This document shows, in pieces, positions 1 through 8,627 of a stretch of DNA of 64,000 bases. The stretch comes from CADEGL01 sp050180485 (GTDB taxonomy: Bacteria; Pseudomonadota; Alphaproteobacteria; CADEGL01). Position numbers and translations under genes: made by a program. A model generated the notes under the pieces. It did no database searches. It was not told where the DNA came from and saw only the letters and a program-made list of their open reading frames with translations. Numbering within the stretch: the first letter of the stretch is position 1; every line of letters starts with the position of its first letter. The stretch spans positions 62,001 to 126,000 of the forward strand of contig JBFXED010000002.1 of NCBI GenBank assembly GCA_050180485.1, read 5' to 3'.

Positions 1-4
1 CCCC

Positions 5-697
5 ATGCGCACGGCCCTGGGCATTTTCGTCTTCGCTTTCCTTGCGGCATTTGTCGCGCTGTTTCTCTACAGCGGCCGCGGCGAAATCCGTGAGATCACG
101 GCGACCGCCTCCACGTCGGATTGCATCGGCGATCCCAAGACGCCGCTCTGCGCGCTGGACACCTATATCGCGTGCGGAACCCGCAGCGATCCGAGCCTTT
201 GCGCCATCGCGATGTTCGGCTCACGCGAAGCGCTATGCGACAAGCGCTTCCCGGAAGAGTGTCGCGTCCTCAATGACTATCGCCGGCCGCTGCGCGACAG
301 CCACAACCCGGCCTATTACCGGATCGTCCGCATGGAAGCGTCGCCGGCGAAGGCCGATCGGATCGATGTGAAAGTGTTCTATTGGCGATGCAAAGGTGCG
401 CCGTCTCAAAACTTCAGCGCCCGCGCCGCCGAAGCTTTGCGCCGTGGCGCAGGGTTCGCCCGGTATCTCGACTATAGCGCGTATACGGTGTGGGCCGATT
501 CGATGAACTTCGTCATGCGGCTCCTATCGCGCGACCCCTACCAAATGATGAACGACTGGATCTACCCCGATCCGCTGCGGGATCGATGCTGGACCGCGCG
601 CTATGGCGACATCGATAAGGTCGATGGCGCTTGGCGCGTCATGGAGGGGTATGGGCCCGAAGTGGATCAGCTCGGCCATTTTGACTACTGGGAGTGA
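5..697 (+). CDS. Membrane-anchored hypothetical protein (tandem paralogue A)
   Basis: A 230-residue protein I do not recognise. It opens with one hydrophobic segment (about residues 4-22) that could be an uncleaved anchor or a signal peptide. The rest is Cys- and Trp-rich and probably extracytoplasmic. Just after the anchor it carries the block EIREITAT followed by TSDCIGDPK, which recurs almost unchanged in the next gene, so the two are tandem duplicates. The conserved cysteines suggest disulfides in the periplasm (inference). The stop codon overlaps the next start, so the pair is probably co-translated. The start lies at the very edge of the window, so its ribosome binding site cannot be judged. 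Confidence 0.7.
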   Translation: MRTALGIFVFAFLAAFVALFLYSGRGEIREITATASTSDCIGDPKTPLCALDTYIACGTRSDPSLCAIAMFGSREALCDKRFPEECRVLNDYRRPLRDSHNPAYYRIVRMEASPAKADRIDVKVFYWRCKGAPSQNFSARAAEALRRGAGFARYLDYSAYTVWADSMNFVMRLLSRDPYQMMNDWIYPDPLRDRCWTARYGDIDKVDGAWRVMEGYGPEVDQLGHFDYWE

Positions 698-1440
698 CCG
701 CGCGCACCGTCATCGGGCTGACCATCCTGATCGCTATCGTCGCTGCGGCGCTCTTTTTCACTGGTGATCGAAGCGAGATTCGCGAGATCACAGCAACGAC
801 CGCGACTTCGGATTGCATCGGAGACTTGAAATCACCAATCTGCGCGGTCGAAACCTTACTGGCCTGCCTAGTGCGTATGGACGGATGCAACGTTGCTTTG
901 CGCGGCCGCGATGCCGCGCGCTGCAGCGAAAACCCTCTCTCGTCCGGATGCGACGATGTCGACTTCGACGTGTTGGACGAAATGGGAAGTGAGACCCGGT
1001 ATCGCATTGGCGCCGTCCGGCCTCTGACGCCGGTGGAACGGTCGGAAAAAGCCTTTAGCAAGAATCCCCCGCCGGAATTGGTTGTCGAAGGCGAGCGTTG
1101 GAAGTGCCCCGTGTCAGACACGGCGAAGGACGAATCGTCATCCGCCCTGCCGGTTGCCTCGCCACCGGACAACGTTCTTTCGTGGCTGAAAGCGCAGGGC
1201 CGCCGGCTTCAAACGGTGGCGTGGGAATGGGGACTGTTGGAAGAGCCCTATCCCTGGGTCTGGTACGATGTCGGCGCCGATTATTGCTGGGAGCCGCTGC
1301 GATATTGGGTCGGGCGTAAGGACGGCGAGTGGCGCGTCGTCAAATGGACGACGTACGGGTACGAGGACTGTCCCCTTGATTGCGGCTGCCCCGAAATGCA
1401 CTGGCCGCCCTACCGCAAGATCGCGGCTTGCCCGCCGTAG
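694..1440 (+). CDS. Membrane-anchored hypothetical protein (tandem paralogue B)
   Basis: A 248-residue paralogue of the preceding gene, starting with GTG in a GTGA overlap with the upstream stop. It has the same layout: an N-terminal hydrophobic anchor (about residues 6-22), the EIREITAT and TSDCIGD block, then a Cys/Trp-rich domain. Near the C-terminus both proteins share a pattern around DRCWTARYGD / DYCWEPLRYW followed by a GEWRV/GAWRV element, which supports duplication and divergence of a whole domain. No catalytic motif is visible and no function is assigned. It is transcribed convergently with the lysyl-tRNA synthetase gene. Confidence 0.7.
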   Translation: MTARTVIGLTILIAIVAAALFFTGDRSEIREITATTATSDCIGDLKSPICAVETLLACLVRMDGCNVALRGRDAARCSENPLSSGCDDVDFDVLDEMGSETRYRIGAVRPLTPVERSEKAFSKNPPPELVVEGERWKCPVSDTAKDESSSALPVASPPDNVLSWLKAQGRRLQTVAWEWGLLEEPYPWVWYDVGADYCWEPLRYWVGRKDGEWRVVKWTTYGYEDCPLDCGCPEMHWPPYRKIAACPP

Positions 1441-1451
1441 CGGACGCCAAA

Positions 1452-3089
1452 CTACGCCGACGCCTCGCCCGCCAGCGCCTTCCGGATCAGCGCGATCGTT
1501 TCATCGCGGCCGTAAAGCGCGATGAAGGAGCCCATGCGCGGCCCCTGGGTCTGGCCGAACAGAACCTCGTAGAGCGTCTGGAACCAGGCGCGCAGATCGC
1601 GCTCGGGCTCACGCACGATCAGTTCCTTGCCGACCGCATAGACCTCGTTCTGGAACGCCTCGGACTCGGCGTCCTTGGGTAGCGCGGCCAGCTTCTCGGC
1701 CAGCTGCTCCAGCGCCCAGCGCTCGTTCTCGGTCGGCGCGCGGTGCTTCTTCGTCGGCTTCACGAAGTCGCGGTAGTACTTGAGCGCGAAGCCGATGAGC
1801 GAATCGAGGATCGGATGGTTCTCGGGCCGCGCATCCTTGGCGTAGCGGCCGACGAAGCCCCACAGCACCGCCTTGTCCTCGGTGTTGCACACGCTGGCAA
1901 GGTTCATCAGGAGGCCGAAGCTGAGGGGCACGGATTCCGCCGGCGGCTGGCCCCGGTGGATATGCCAGACGGGATTGTCGAGCCGCGCGGCCGTGTCCTG
2001 CGCCGGAAACTTTTCGAGCGCGCTCAGATACTCGTCCACCTGGCGCGGAATGACGTCGAAGAACAGACGCTTTGCGCGGCGCGGCGCCTGGTACATGAAA
2101 TAGGACAGGCTCTCGGGCGGCGCGTATTCCAGCCACTCCTCGACCGACAATCCGTTGCCCTTGGACTTCGAGATCTTCTCGCCGTTCTCGTCGAGGAACA
2201 GCTCGTAGGTGAAGCCCTCGGGCGGCTTGCCGCCGAGCGTGCGGCAGATGGCCGAGCCCAGCTTGACCGAATCGATCAGGTCCTTGCCCGACATCTCGTA
2301 ATCGACGCTGAGCGCGGTCCAGCGCATGGCCCAGTCGACGCGCCATTGCAGCTTGCAGTTGCCGCCGGTGACGGGCACCTCGAACTTGCCCTCGACCGAA
2401 TCCTCGAACACGACCGTGCCGTCCTTCGGCCGGTATTCGACTGCCGGAACTTCCAGCACCTGGAGGCGGCCGTCCCGCTCGCGCACGGGCAGGAAGGGCG
2501 AATAGGTGCGCGCGCGGTCGGGATTGATGCCGCCCAGCGCCGGCAACACGATGCCCAGAATCTTGTCGTGGTTCTGCAGCACGCTGAGCAGCGCCTTGTC
2601 GAAGCGGCCGCTGCGGTACCAGTCGGTCGAGCTTTGGAACTCGTATTCGAAACCGAACGCATCCAGGAACGCGCGCAGCCGCGCGTTGTTGTGATGGCCG
2701 AAGCTTTCGTACTTGCCGAACGGATCGGGCACCGAAGTGAGCGGCGTGCCGAAGCTCGTCTTCTTGTCGCCGACGAACCTCGCCATCATCTCCTGGTTCG
2801 GAACGTTGTCCGGAACCTTGCGCAACCCGTCCATGTCGTCGGAGAAGGCGAACAGGCGCGTCTTCACGTCGGACAGCGTCTCGAACGCACGGCGCACCAT
2901 CGTCGTGCGCACCACCTCGCCGAACGTGCCGATATGCGGCAGGCCCGAAGGGCCGTAGCCCGTCTCGAACAGGACGTAGCCTTTTTCCGGCGCGGCTCCG
3001 CCGAAGCGTTCCACGAGGCGGCGCGCCTCCTGGAACGGCCATGCGTTGCTCTTCTCCGCGATCGCGCGCAAGTCCGACACGGCAAACAA
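1452..3089 (-). CDS. lysK: Lysine--tRNA ligase, class I
   Basis: Charges tRNA-Lys with lysine in the cytoplasm. This is the archaeal-type class I enzyme, which many alphaproteobacteria use in place of the class II LysS. The HIGH-like signature is seen as HIGT at residues 52-55, within GPSGLPHIGTFGE. The KMSKS-like loop is KISKS at about 305-309. The length of 545 residues fits the family. The first codon taken here is TTG; an in-frame GTG at 3080 with AGTAGG nine bases upstream is an equally good start and would remove three residues. The gene stands alone between convergent and divergent neighbours. Confidence 0.95.
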   Translation of the reverse strand: MFAVSDLRAIAEKSNAWPFQEARRLVERFGGAAPEKGYVLFETGYGPSGLPHIGTFGEVVRTTMVRRAFETLSDVKTRLFAFSDDMDGLRKVPDNVPNQEMMARFVGDKKTSFGTPLTSVPDPFGKYESFGHHNNARLRAFLDAFGFEYEFQSSTDWYRSGRFDKALLSVLQNHDKILGIVLPALGGINPDRARTYSPFLPVRERDGRLQVLEVPAVEYRPKDGTVVFEDSVEGKFEVPVTGGNCKLQWRVDWAMRWTALSVDYEMSGKDLIDSVKLGSAICRTLGGKPPEGFTYELFLDENGEKISKSKGNGLSVEEWLEYAPPESLSYFMYQAPRRAKRLFFDVIPRQVDEYLSALEKFPAQDTAARLDNPVWHIHRGQPPAESVPLSFGLLMNLASVCNTEDKAVLWGFVGRYAKDARPENHPILDSLIGFALKYYRDFVKPTKKHRAPTENERWALEQLAEKLAALPKDAESEAFQNEVYAVGKELIVREPERDLRAWFQTLYEVLFGQTQGPRMGSFIALYGRDETIALIRKALAGEASA

Positions 3090-3211
3090 CCTACTGAAAT
3101 CAAGCGAAAGGAGCCCGGAACCTATTGGCCGCGCGGGGTTCCGTCAACGAAAGCCGCGCGGATTCTCGCCGTCGGTGGCGCATCGGCGTGAACCGACCTA
3201 ATTTGCCGCCC

Positions 3212-5980
3212 ATGCGCGTTTCCGCCGACATCGTCCATGCGGTCGAAAGCGCGCCGGTCCTGGTCGCCGGCGTGGCCGATGCCGTGTGGCTGCCCGAAGG
3301 CGGACCCGAGCGTGGGTCCGAGCGTATCCGCCACGGCGAAGCCGTGCGGCGCACACGCATGGGAACGCCGCCTTTGGTCTGCCATGCGCCGTCTTTGGCG
3401 CACCGTCTGCGCACCGATCCCTTCCCCGCGCGCGACCTGCTCGAACTCTTCGCCTTCGCCCGGCCCGCCCGCTTCACCCTGCCGACCGCGCGGGGTCTCG
3501 CCGCGGCGCTCGACCTCGACAAGCCGCATGACCTCGAAAGCGAGGCCGATACGCTCCGCCGCGCGGCCGCAATCCTGCTCGGCGACCTGGCCGCGCTCGA
3601 GGACCAGCCCGCCGCCGCGGCGCGCGGCATCGCGCAGGCCATGGCCGAGGCCGGCTGGAGCTGGGGCCGCGCGGTGCTGGACGCCCTGCCGGACCTGCCA
3701 CCCGACCGCACCGCGCTCGAAGTCTGGCGCGACCTGCCCGAATGGTCCGAGCAAGGGCCGATGCCCCCGCCCGGCACGCTGCCCGTCGATCCCAAAGAGG
3801 CACGCGCGCGCCTGGCCGAGCTGGTCGGCATCCACGCCGAGGAGCGGCCGCAGCAGGGCGACTATGCCTCGTCCGTCTCGGCCGCCTTCGCGCCGCGCAA
3901 CGCGCCGGGCGCGCCGAACCTGGTGCTGGCCGAGGCCGGCACCGGCGTCGGCAAGACGCTCGGCTACCTGGCGCCCGCGAGCCTGTGGGCCGAGAAGAAC
4001 AAGGGCCCGGTCTGGATCAGCACCTACACGCGCAACCTACAGCATCAGATCGACGACGAGCTGGACCGCCTGGTGCCCGACCCGAAGGAGAAGGCGCGCC
4101 GCGTCGTCATCCGCAAGGGGCGCGAGAATTATCTTTGCCTTCTCAACTTGGACGAAGCCGTGGCCGTCGCGCGCACGCGCAGGCGCGACCTCTTGGCGCT
4201 CGGCCTCATGGCGCGCTGGGCGCGGGCGAGCCGCGACGGCGACATGACGGGCGGCGACTTCCCCTCCTGGCTGCCCGATCTCGTCGGCCGCGCGCGCACC
4301 ATCGAGCTCGCGGACCGGCGCGGCGAATGCATCTACTCGGCCTGCGCCCATTACCACCGCTGCTTCATCGAGCGCAGCGTGCGCCGCGCGCGGCGCGCCG
4401 ACATCGTGGTGGCCAACCATGCGCTGGTGATGATCCAAGCCGCGCTCGGCGGGCTCGATGACGACAACGTGCCCCAGCGCTACGTCTTCGATGAAGGCCA
4501 CCATGTCTTCGACGCGGCCGACGCGGCTTTCTCCTCGCACCTCTCGGGCCTGGAGATGACCGAGCTGCGCCGCTGGGTGCTGGGCGCGGAGGACCGGCGC
4601 GGCAGCCGCGCGCGCGGATTGCGCCGCCGCGCGGGCGACCTGGCCTTCGGCGAGGAAGAGGCCGAGGGCTATATCCAGCAGGCGGAAAGTGCCGCGCGCG
4701 CCTTGCCCGGCGAAGGCTGGCACCAGCGGCTCGGCGGCGGCGCGCCCCACGGTCCGGGCGAAACCTTCCTGGCCTTCGTCCGCCAGCAGGCCTATGCGCG
4801 CGCGCCGGACTCCACGAGCGCCTATGGCTTCGAGACCGAGACCAACGATCCCGTGCCGGGCCTGGTGGACGCCGCGCGCGAACTGGACGGCGCGATGGCA
4901 CGGCTGGCGACGCCGCTGCAACGCCTCGCGCAATGGCTGGAGACCCAGCTCGACGAGAAGGCCGACGAGTTGGATACGCCGACCCGCATGCGGATCGAAT
5001 CGGTCGCGCGCGGCTTGCGTCGACGCTCGGCCATCCTGATCGCGGGCTGGCGCGGCATGCTCCAGGCACTCATCTCCCCAGAACCCGAGAGCGACGCGCC
5101 GCCGCGCTTCGTCGACTGGTTCGCGGTCGAGCGCGCGCAAGGCCGCGACCTGGACGTGGCCATGGCGCGCCACTGGATCGACCCCACCTTGCCCTTCAGC
5201 GAATTCGTCGCGGCCAAGGCGCAAGGCCTCGTCATCACCTCGGCCACCTTGCGCGACGGCACGGGCGACGAGGAGGCCGACTGGGCCGCGGCCGAAGCGC
5301 GCACCGGCTCGGGCCACCTGCCCCTGCCCGCCACGCGCGCCGCCGTGCCGTCGCCCTTCGACTACGCGGCGCAGACCCGCGTGATCGTGGTGACCGACGT
5401 GCGCAAGACCGAGATGGACCAGGTGGCCGCCGCCTACCGCGAGCTGTTCCTGGCCTCGGGCGGCGGCGGACTCGGCCTCTTCACCGCCATCGCGCGGCTG
5501 CGCGGCGTCCACGCCAAGGTGGCGCCGGCCTTGGAGAAGGCGGGCCTCACACTTCTCGCCCAGCATGTCGACGCGCTCGACACCACCACGCTGGTCGACA
5601 TCTTCCGCGCCGAGGAGGACACCTGCCTGTTCGGCACCGACGCCGTGCGCGACGGCATCGACGTGCCGGGCCGCGCGCTGCGCCTCATCGTCTATGACCG
5701 CGTGCCCTGGCCGCGCCCGGACATCCTGCACCGCGCGCGCAAGGCGCGGTTCCTCGGCCGCGGCTATGACGACATGATCGCGCGCCTCCGGCTCAAGCAG
5801 GCCTATGGGCGCCTCGTGCGTCGCGCCGACGACCACGGCGTCTTCGTGATGCTGGACCCGCAGATGCCCTCGCGCCTCGCCGGCGCCTTTCCGCCCGGCG
5901 TCGAGGTCAAGCGCATGGGACTGGCCGACGCGCTGAAAGAGGTGCGAAGTTTCTTTGACAACGACGAAATCCCGTTCTGA
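3212..5980 (+). CDS. ATP-dependent DNA helicase, DinG/Rad3 (XPD-like) family
   Basis: A superfamily 2 helicase of 922 residues. The Walker A motif GTGVGKT is at about 243-249 and the DEAH-box variant DEGH at about 427-430. Late motifs include ITSATLRDGTG and a C-terminal QAYGRLVRR block typical of motif VI. The first 240 residues before the helicase core are an extra N-terminal region, which in some relatives is a degenerate nuclease-like domain; I cannot prove that here. Cysteines around ECIYSACAHYHRC could form the Fe-S cluster site of the Rad3/DinG group. An upstream in-frame TTG at 3125 exists, but ATG at 3212 gives a better start. It probably acts in replication-fork or R-loop repair. 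Confidence 0.88.
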   Translation: MRVSADIVHAVESAPVLVAGVADAVWLPEGGPERGSERIRHGEAVRRTRMGTPPLVCHAPSLAHRLRTDPFPARDLLELFAFARPARFTLPTARGLAAALDLDKPHDLESEADTLRRAAAILLGDLAALEDQPAAAARGIAQAMAEAGWSWGRAVLDALPDLPPDRTALEVWRDLPEWSEQGPMPPPGTLPVDPKEARARLAELVGIHAEERPQQGDYASSVSAAFAPRNAPGAPNLVLAEAGTGVGKTLGYLAPASLWAEKNKGPVWISTYTRNLQHQIDDELDRLVPDPKEKARRVVIRKGRENYLCLLNLDEAVAVARTRRRDLLALGLMARWARASRDGDMTGGDFPSWLPDLVGRARTIELADRRGECIYSACAHYHRCFIERSVRRARRADIVVANHALVMIQAALGGLDDDNVPQRYVFDEGHHVFDAADAAFSSHLSGLEMTELRRWVLGAEDRRGSRARGLRRRAGDLAFGEEEAEGYIQQAESAARALPGEGWHQRLGGGAPHGPGETFLAFVRQQAYARAPDSTSAYGFETETNDPVPGLVDAARELDGAMARLATPLQRLAQWLETQLDEKADELDTPTRMRIESVARGLRRRSAILIAGWRGMLQALISPEPESDAPPRFVDWFAVERAQGRDLDVAMARHWIDPTLPFSEFVAAKAQGLVITSATLRDGTGDEEADWAAAEARTGSGHLPLPATRAAVPSPFDYAAQTRVIVVTDVRKTEMDQVAAAYRELFLASGGGGLGLFTAIARLRGVHAKVAPALEKAGLTLLAQHVDALDTTTLVDIFRAEEDTCLFGTDAVRDGIDVPGRALRLIVYDRVPWPRPDILHRARKARFLGRGYDDMIARLRLKQAYGRLVRRADDHGVFVMLDPQMPSRLAGAFPPGVEVKRMGLADALKEVRSFFDNDEIPF

Positions 5981-5991
5981 ACGGAGCCGCC

Positions 5992-6627
5992 GTGACCGAA
6001 TTGCTCGCTCTCGCCACCATCCTTCTCACCGTCCTGATCGGCGCGGTGAGCCCCGGGCCCAGCTTCATCCTTGTGGTGCGCACATCGGTCGCGCGTTCGC
6101 GCCGCCATGGCTTGGCCGCCGCTTTCGGCATGGGAGTGGGCGGCATGGCGTTCAGCGCGGCGGCCCTGTTCGGCCTCCACGCCGTGTTCACGCATGTCTC
6201 GTGGCTCTTCGCGGTGCTGAAGATCGCGGGCGGGCTCTACCTCGTCTATCTGGCCTGGCGCCTGTGGCGCGCCGCGCGCGAGCCATTGGCGTTGCCCGAC
6301 AGCGGCACGGAGGCGCCCGCGCCGGGGCATCGTTCGTTCCTCACCGCGCTGACGGTGCAGCTGAGCAACCCCAAAACCGCGCTGTTCTACGCCAGCATCT
6401 TCACCGCCGTGCTGCCGGCCCAGCCGCCCAGCTGGATCTTCTTCGCGGTGCCGCCGCTCGTCTTCTGCACCGAGACGGCCTGGTATTCCTTCGTCGCCCT
6501 GGCCTTCTCCTCCGGCCCGCCGCGCGCGGCCTACCTGCGCTCGAAGCTTTGGATCGACCGCATCTGCGGCGCGCTCATGGGCGCGATCGGCGTGCGGCTG
6601 ATCCTGTCGGCAAGCGCATCGCGGTGA
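5992..6627 (+). CDS. LysE/RhtB family amino-acid exporter
   Basis: A 211-residue inner-membrane protein with about six hydrophobic segments. The family hallmark near the N-terminus is GAVSPGPSFILVVRTSV. Members export amino acids such as lysine, homoserine or threonine, or related metabolites; the substrate cannot be told from sequence. It starts with GTG eleven bases after the helicase stop, so the two may be co-transcribed. The middle segment LTVQLSNPKTALFYAS matches the family's conserved NPK motif. The length is typical. Confidence 0.9.
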   Translation: MTELLALATILLTVLIGAVSPGPSFILVVRTSVARSRRHGLAAAFGMGVGGMAFSAAALFGLHAVFTHVSWLFAVLKIAGGLYLVYLAWRLWRAAREPLALPDSGTEAPAPGHRSFLTALTVQLSNPKTALFYASIFTAVLPAQPPSWIFFAVPPLVFCTETAWYSFVALAFSSGPPRAAYLRSKLWIDRICGALMGAIGVRLILSASASR

Positions 6628-6662
6628 CATAGACTTCCAGCCAAACACGACGGAGCCGCCCC

Positions 6663-7475
6663 ATGCCAATCGCCCCATCGAAAGGTGCCAGCATCTATTT
6701 CGAGGACGACGAAGGCGCGGGCACGCCCGTCCTCCTCATCTCCGGCATGATGTGCGATCACGGCTCGTGGGGGGATTTTCCGTCCAGCCTTCCCGGCCAC
6801 CGGGTCATCGTCTTCGACAACCGCGACATCGGGCGCAGCAGCCTGGCGACGGCGCCCTACGGCATCCGCACCCTGGCGGACGATGCGCTGGCCATCCTCG
6901 ATCATCTGAAGCTGCCCTCGGCCCATATCATCGGCCATTCCATGGGCGGCCAGATCGCGCAGGAATTGTGCCTGGCGCACCCCGACCGCGTGCGCAGCCT
7001 TGGCCTCATCAACACATGGGCCAAGACGGATGCCTATGTGCGCGCGTGCTTCGGCGTCTGGCAGGCGATGCGGACGCGGATCAAGGACGACGACGAGCTG
7101 CTGCACGCCATGATCTTCTTCGGCAACGGGCGCAGCACGCTCGCGGTCAAATCGCCCGACGATTTGGTCGAGGGCTTCAAGGTCGCCGTCGCACAACAAA
7201 AGCCGGAAGCGTTCCTGCGCAACATCGCGGCCGGCATGGACGCCGATACCCTGGACCGGCTCGGGAAGATCGCGCGTCCGACGCTGGTGGTCTGGGGCGA
7301 CGAGGACGTGATCTTCCCGCCCGTCTACGCGCAACAGTTGCTCGCCGCGATTCCCCGTGCGCGCGGCATCTGCATCGAAGGAACCGGGCATGGCTCGCCC
7401 GTCGAGAAGCCGGAGGTTTTTACGAAAGCGATGCTAGAATTCCTACGCGAGGCGGATCAGTCAGCCTCTGCCTGA
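6663..7475 (+). CDS. Alpha/beta-fold hydrolase
   Basis: A 270-residue cytoplasmic hydrolase. The nucleophile elbow GHSMGG places the catalytic serine at residue 93. The acid is probably in VVWGDEDVIFP and the histidine in GTGHGSP near the C-terminus, giving a complete triad. The N-terminal ISGMMCDHGSWGDFP corresponds to the oxyanion-hole region. The substrate is unknown; relatives act on esters, lactones or epoxides. A purine-rich stretch precedes the ATG. Confidence 0.88.
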   Translation: MPIAPSKGASIYFEDDEGAGTPVLLISGMMCDHGSWGDFPSSLPGHRVIVFDNRDIGRSSLATAPYGIRTLADDALAILDHLKLPSAHIIGHSMGGQIAQELCLAHPDRVRSLGLINTWAKTDAYVRACFGVWQAMRTRIKDDDELLHAMIFFGNGRSTLAVKSPDDLVEGFKVAVAQQKPEAFLRNIAAGMDADTLDRLGKIARPTLVVWGDEDVIFPPVYAQQLLAAIPRARGICIEGTGHGSPVEKPEVFTKAMLEFLREADQSASA

Positions 7476-7505
7476 GCCAATCCTGTCAAGCCCAGAGAGG
7501 GGCGC

Positions 7506-7778
7506 ATGACGGACGACAATCCTGTAGATGAGTTCGAAAAGCTTGGCGAAGAAGAAGTTCGCCGTAGGCTTGCGCGCGGCGAATACGGCCACCAGGGCTT
7601 GAGACGCAACATGGTCGATGACTGGTTGGCCGGGAAGGCTCATTCTCGCATTGCCTCTCAGGGGCGCGAGATGGTTTCGGAGGCTCGTAGCTCAAAGAGA
7701 GCTGCATGGGTTGCTGCGATTGCAGCCGTGATCGCAACGGTTTGCGCGATCCTCACCGTCGGTGGCTACAAGCTTTAG
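7506..7778 (+). CDS. Small C-tail-anchored hypothetical protein
   Basis: Ninety residues. The N-terminal two thirds is charged and probably helical (DEFEKLGEEEVRRRLARGEYG), and a single C-terminal hydrophobic segment runs from about residue 68 to 88. This topology suggests a membrane-tethered cytoplasmic domain. The EEEVRRRLARGEYG segment resembles short regions seen in many small alphaproteobacterial membrane proteins, but I cannot name a family. GAGAGG lies just upstream of the ATG. No function is assigned. Confidence 0.7.
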   Translation: MTDDNPVDEFEKLGEEEVRRRLARGEYGHQGLRRNMVDDWLAGKAHSRIASQGREMVSEARSSKRAAWVAAIAAVIATVCAILTVGGYKL

Positions 7779-7826
7779 CGCACACCTCCTCGCCCTCTGC
7801 GGGCGATCACTTTGTTTTGACGCTGC

Positions 7827-8627
7827 TCACATATACCCGCCCACCCTCAGCCGCTCGAACGCGTCCTCGGATTCTTTGTCCTGGGCGCGGCCGGAGCGTT
7901 CGGAGACGCGGGTGTTCTCGAGCTCCGTGATGATGGCGTCGAGCGTGGCCGCGTCGCTTTCGATCGAGCCCGTGCAGGGCGCGCAGCCGAGCGAGCGGTA
8001 GCGGCGGCCGCCCTTCGAAAAGTAGAGCGAGACGACGGGAATGTTCTCGCGCCGGATGTAGCGCCAGACGTCCAGCTCCGTCCAATGGAGGAGCGGATGG
8101 ATGCGCACATGGGTGCCGGGCGGGAAGTCGGTCTTGTACTGGTCCCAGAACTCGGGCGGCTGGTCGCGGTAGTCCCACTGGGCTTCCGTCCCACGCGGGC
8201 TGAACACGCGTTCCTTCGCGCGGGTGCCCTCCTCGTCGCGGCGGATGCCCGCGATGATGCCGGTGTAACCCTGGGCGTCGATGATCTGCTTGAGGCCATC
8301 GGTCTTGAGCGCCGTGCAGCAGACGACGCGGCCCTTGGTCGAATTCATGCCCGCGGCCAGCGCGGCCTCGTTCTTGCCGACGACCAAGTTCAAGCCCCAT
8401 TCGCTGGCCACCCGGTCGCGGAAGGTGATCATCTCCGGGATCTTGAAGGTGGTGTCGATGTGGACGAGCGGAAACGGCACATGGCCGAAGAACGCCTTGC
8501 GCGCCAGCCAGACCATGACATTGGAGTCCTTGCCGATGGACCACAGCATGGCCAGCTTTTCGATCTTGTTATAGGCCTCGCGCAGGATGTAGATGCTCTG
8601 GCTTTCCAGCGCGTCGAGGTTGTCCAT
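7827..8627 (-). CDS. cysD: Sulfate adenylyltransferase subunit 2-like protein (CysD family)
   Basis: An adenine-nucleotide alpha-hydrolase fold (PAPS reductase / ATP sulfurylase) protein of 266 residues. The PP-loop SIGKDS is at 30-35, followed by VHIDTTFKIPEM, AGIRRDEEGTRAKER and TLGC-like SLGCAPCTGS, all characteristic of CysD. Canonical CysD forms APS from sulfate and ATP together with the GTPase CysN. It is about 35 residues shorter than E. coli CysD, losing a loop before the SLGC motif. No cysN/cysC neighbour is present, so the partner must be elsewhere or the role has shifted. The start has GGGAG seven bases upstream. Confidence 0.82.
   Translation of the reverse strand: MDNLDALESQSIYILREAYNKIEKLAMLWSIGKDSNVMVWLARKAFFGHVPFPLVHIDTTFKIPEMITFRDRVASEWGLNLVVGKNEAALAAGMNSTKGRVVCCTALKTDGLKQIIDAQGYTGIIAGIRRDEEGTRAKERVFSPRGTEAQWDYRDQPPEFWDQYKTDFPPGTHVRIHPLLHWTELDVWRYIRRENIPVVSLYFSKGGRRYRSLGCAPCTGSIESDAATLDAIITELENTRVSERSGRAQDKESEDAFERLRVGGYM

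Noticed and set aside
1743..3191. Rightward frame opposite lysK
   Set aside because: Antisense to a class I LysRS with clear catalytic motifs; no ribosome binding site or domain.
4037..5836. Long antisense reading frame (599 codons) opposite the helicase
   Set aside because: It is a GC-rich shadow frame: low-complexity Arg/Ala/Gly composition, no motifs, and it lies wholly within a well-supported gene.
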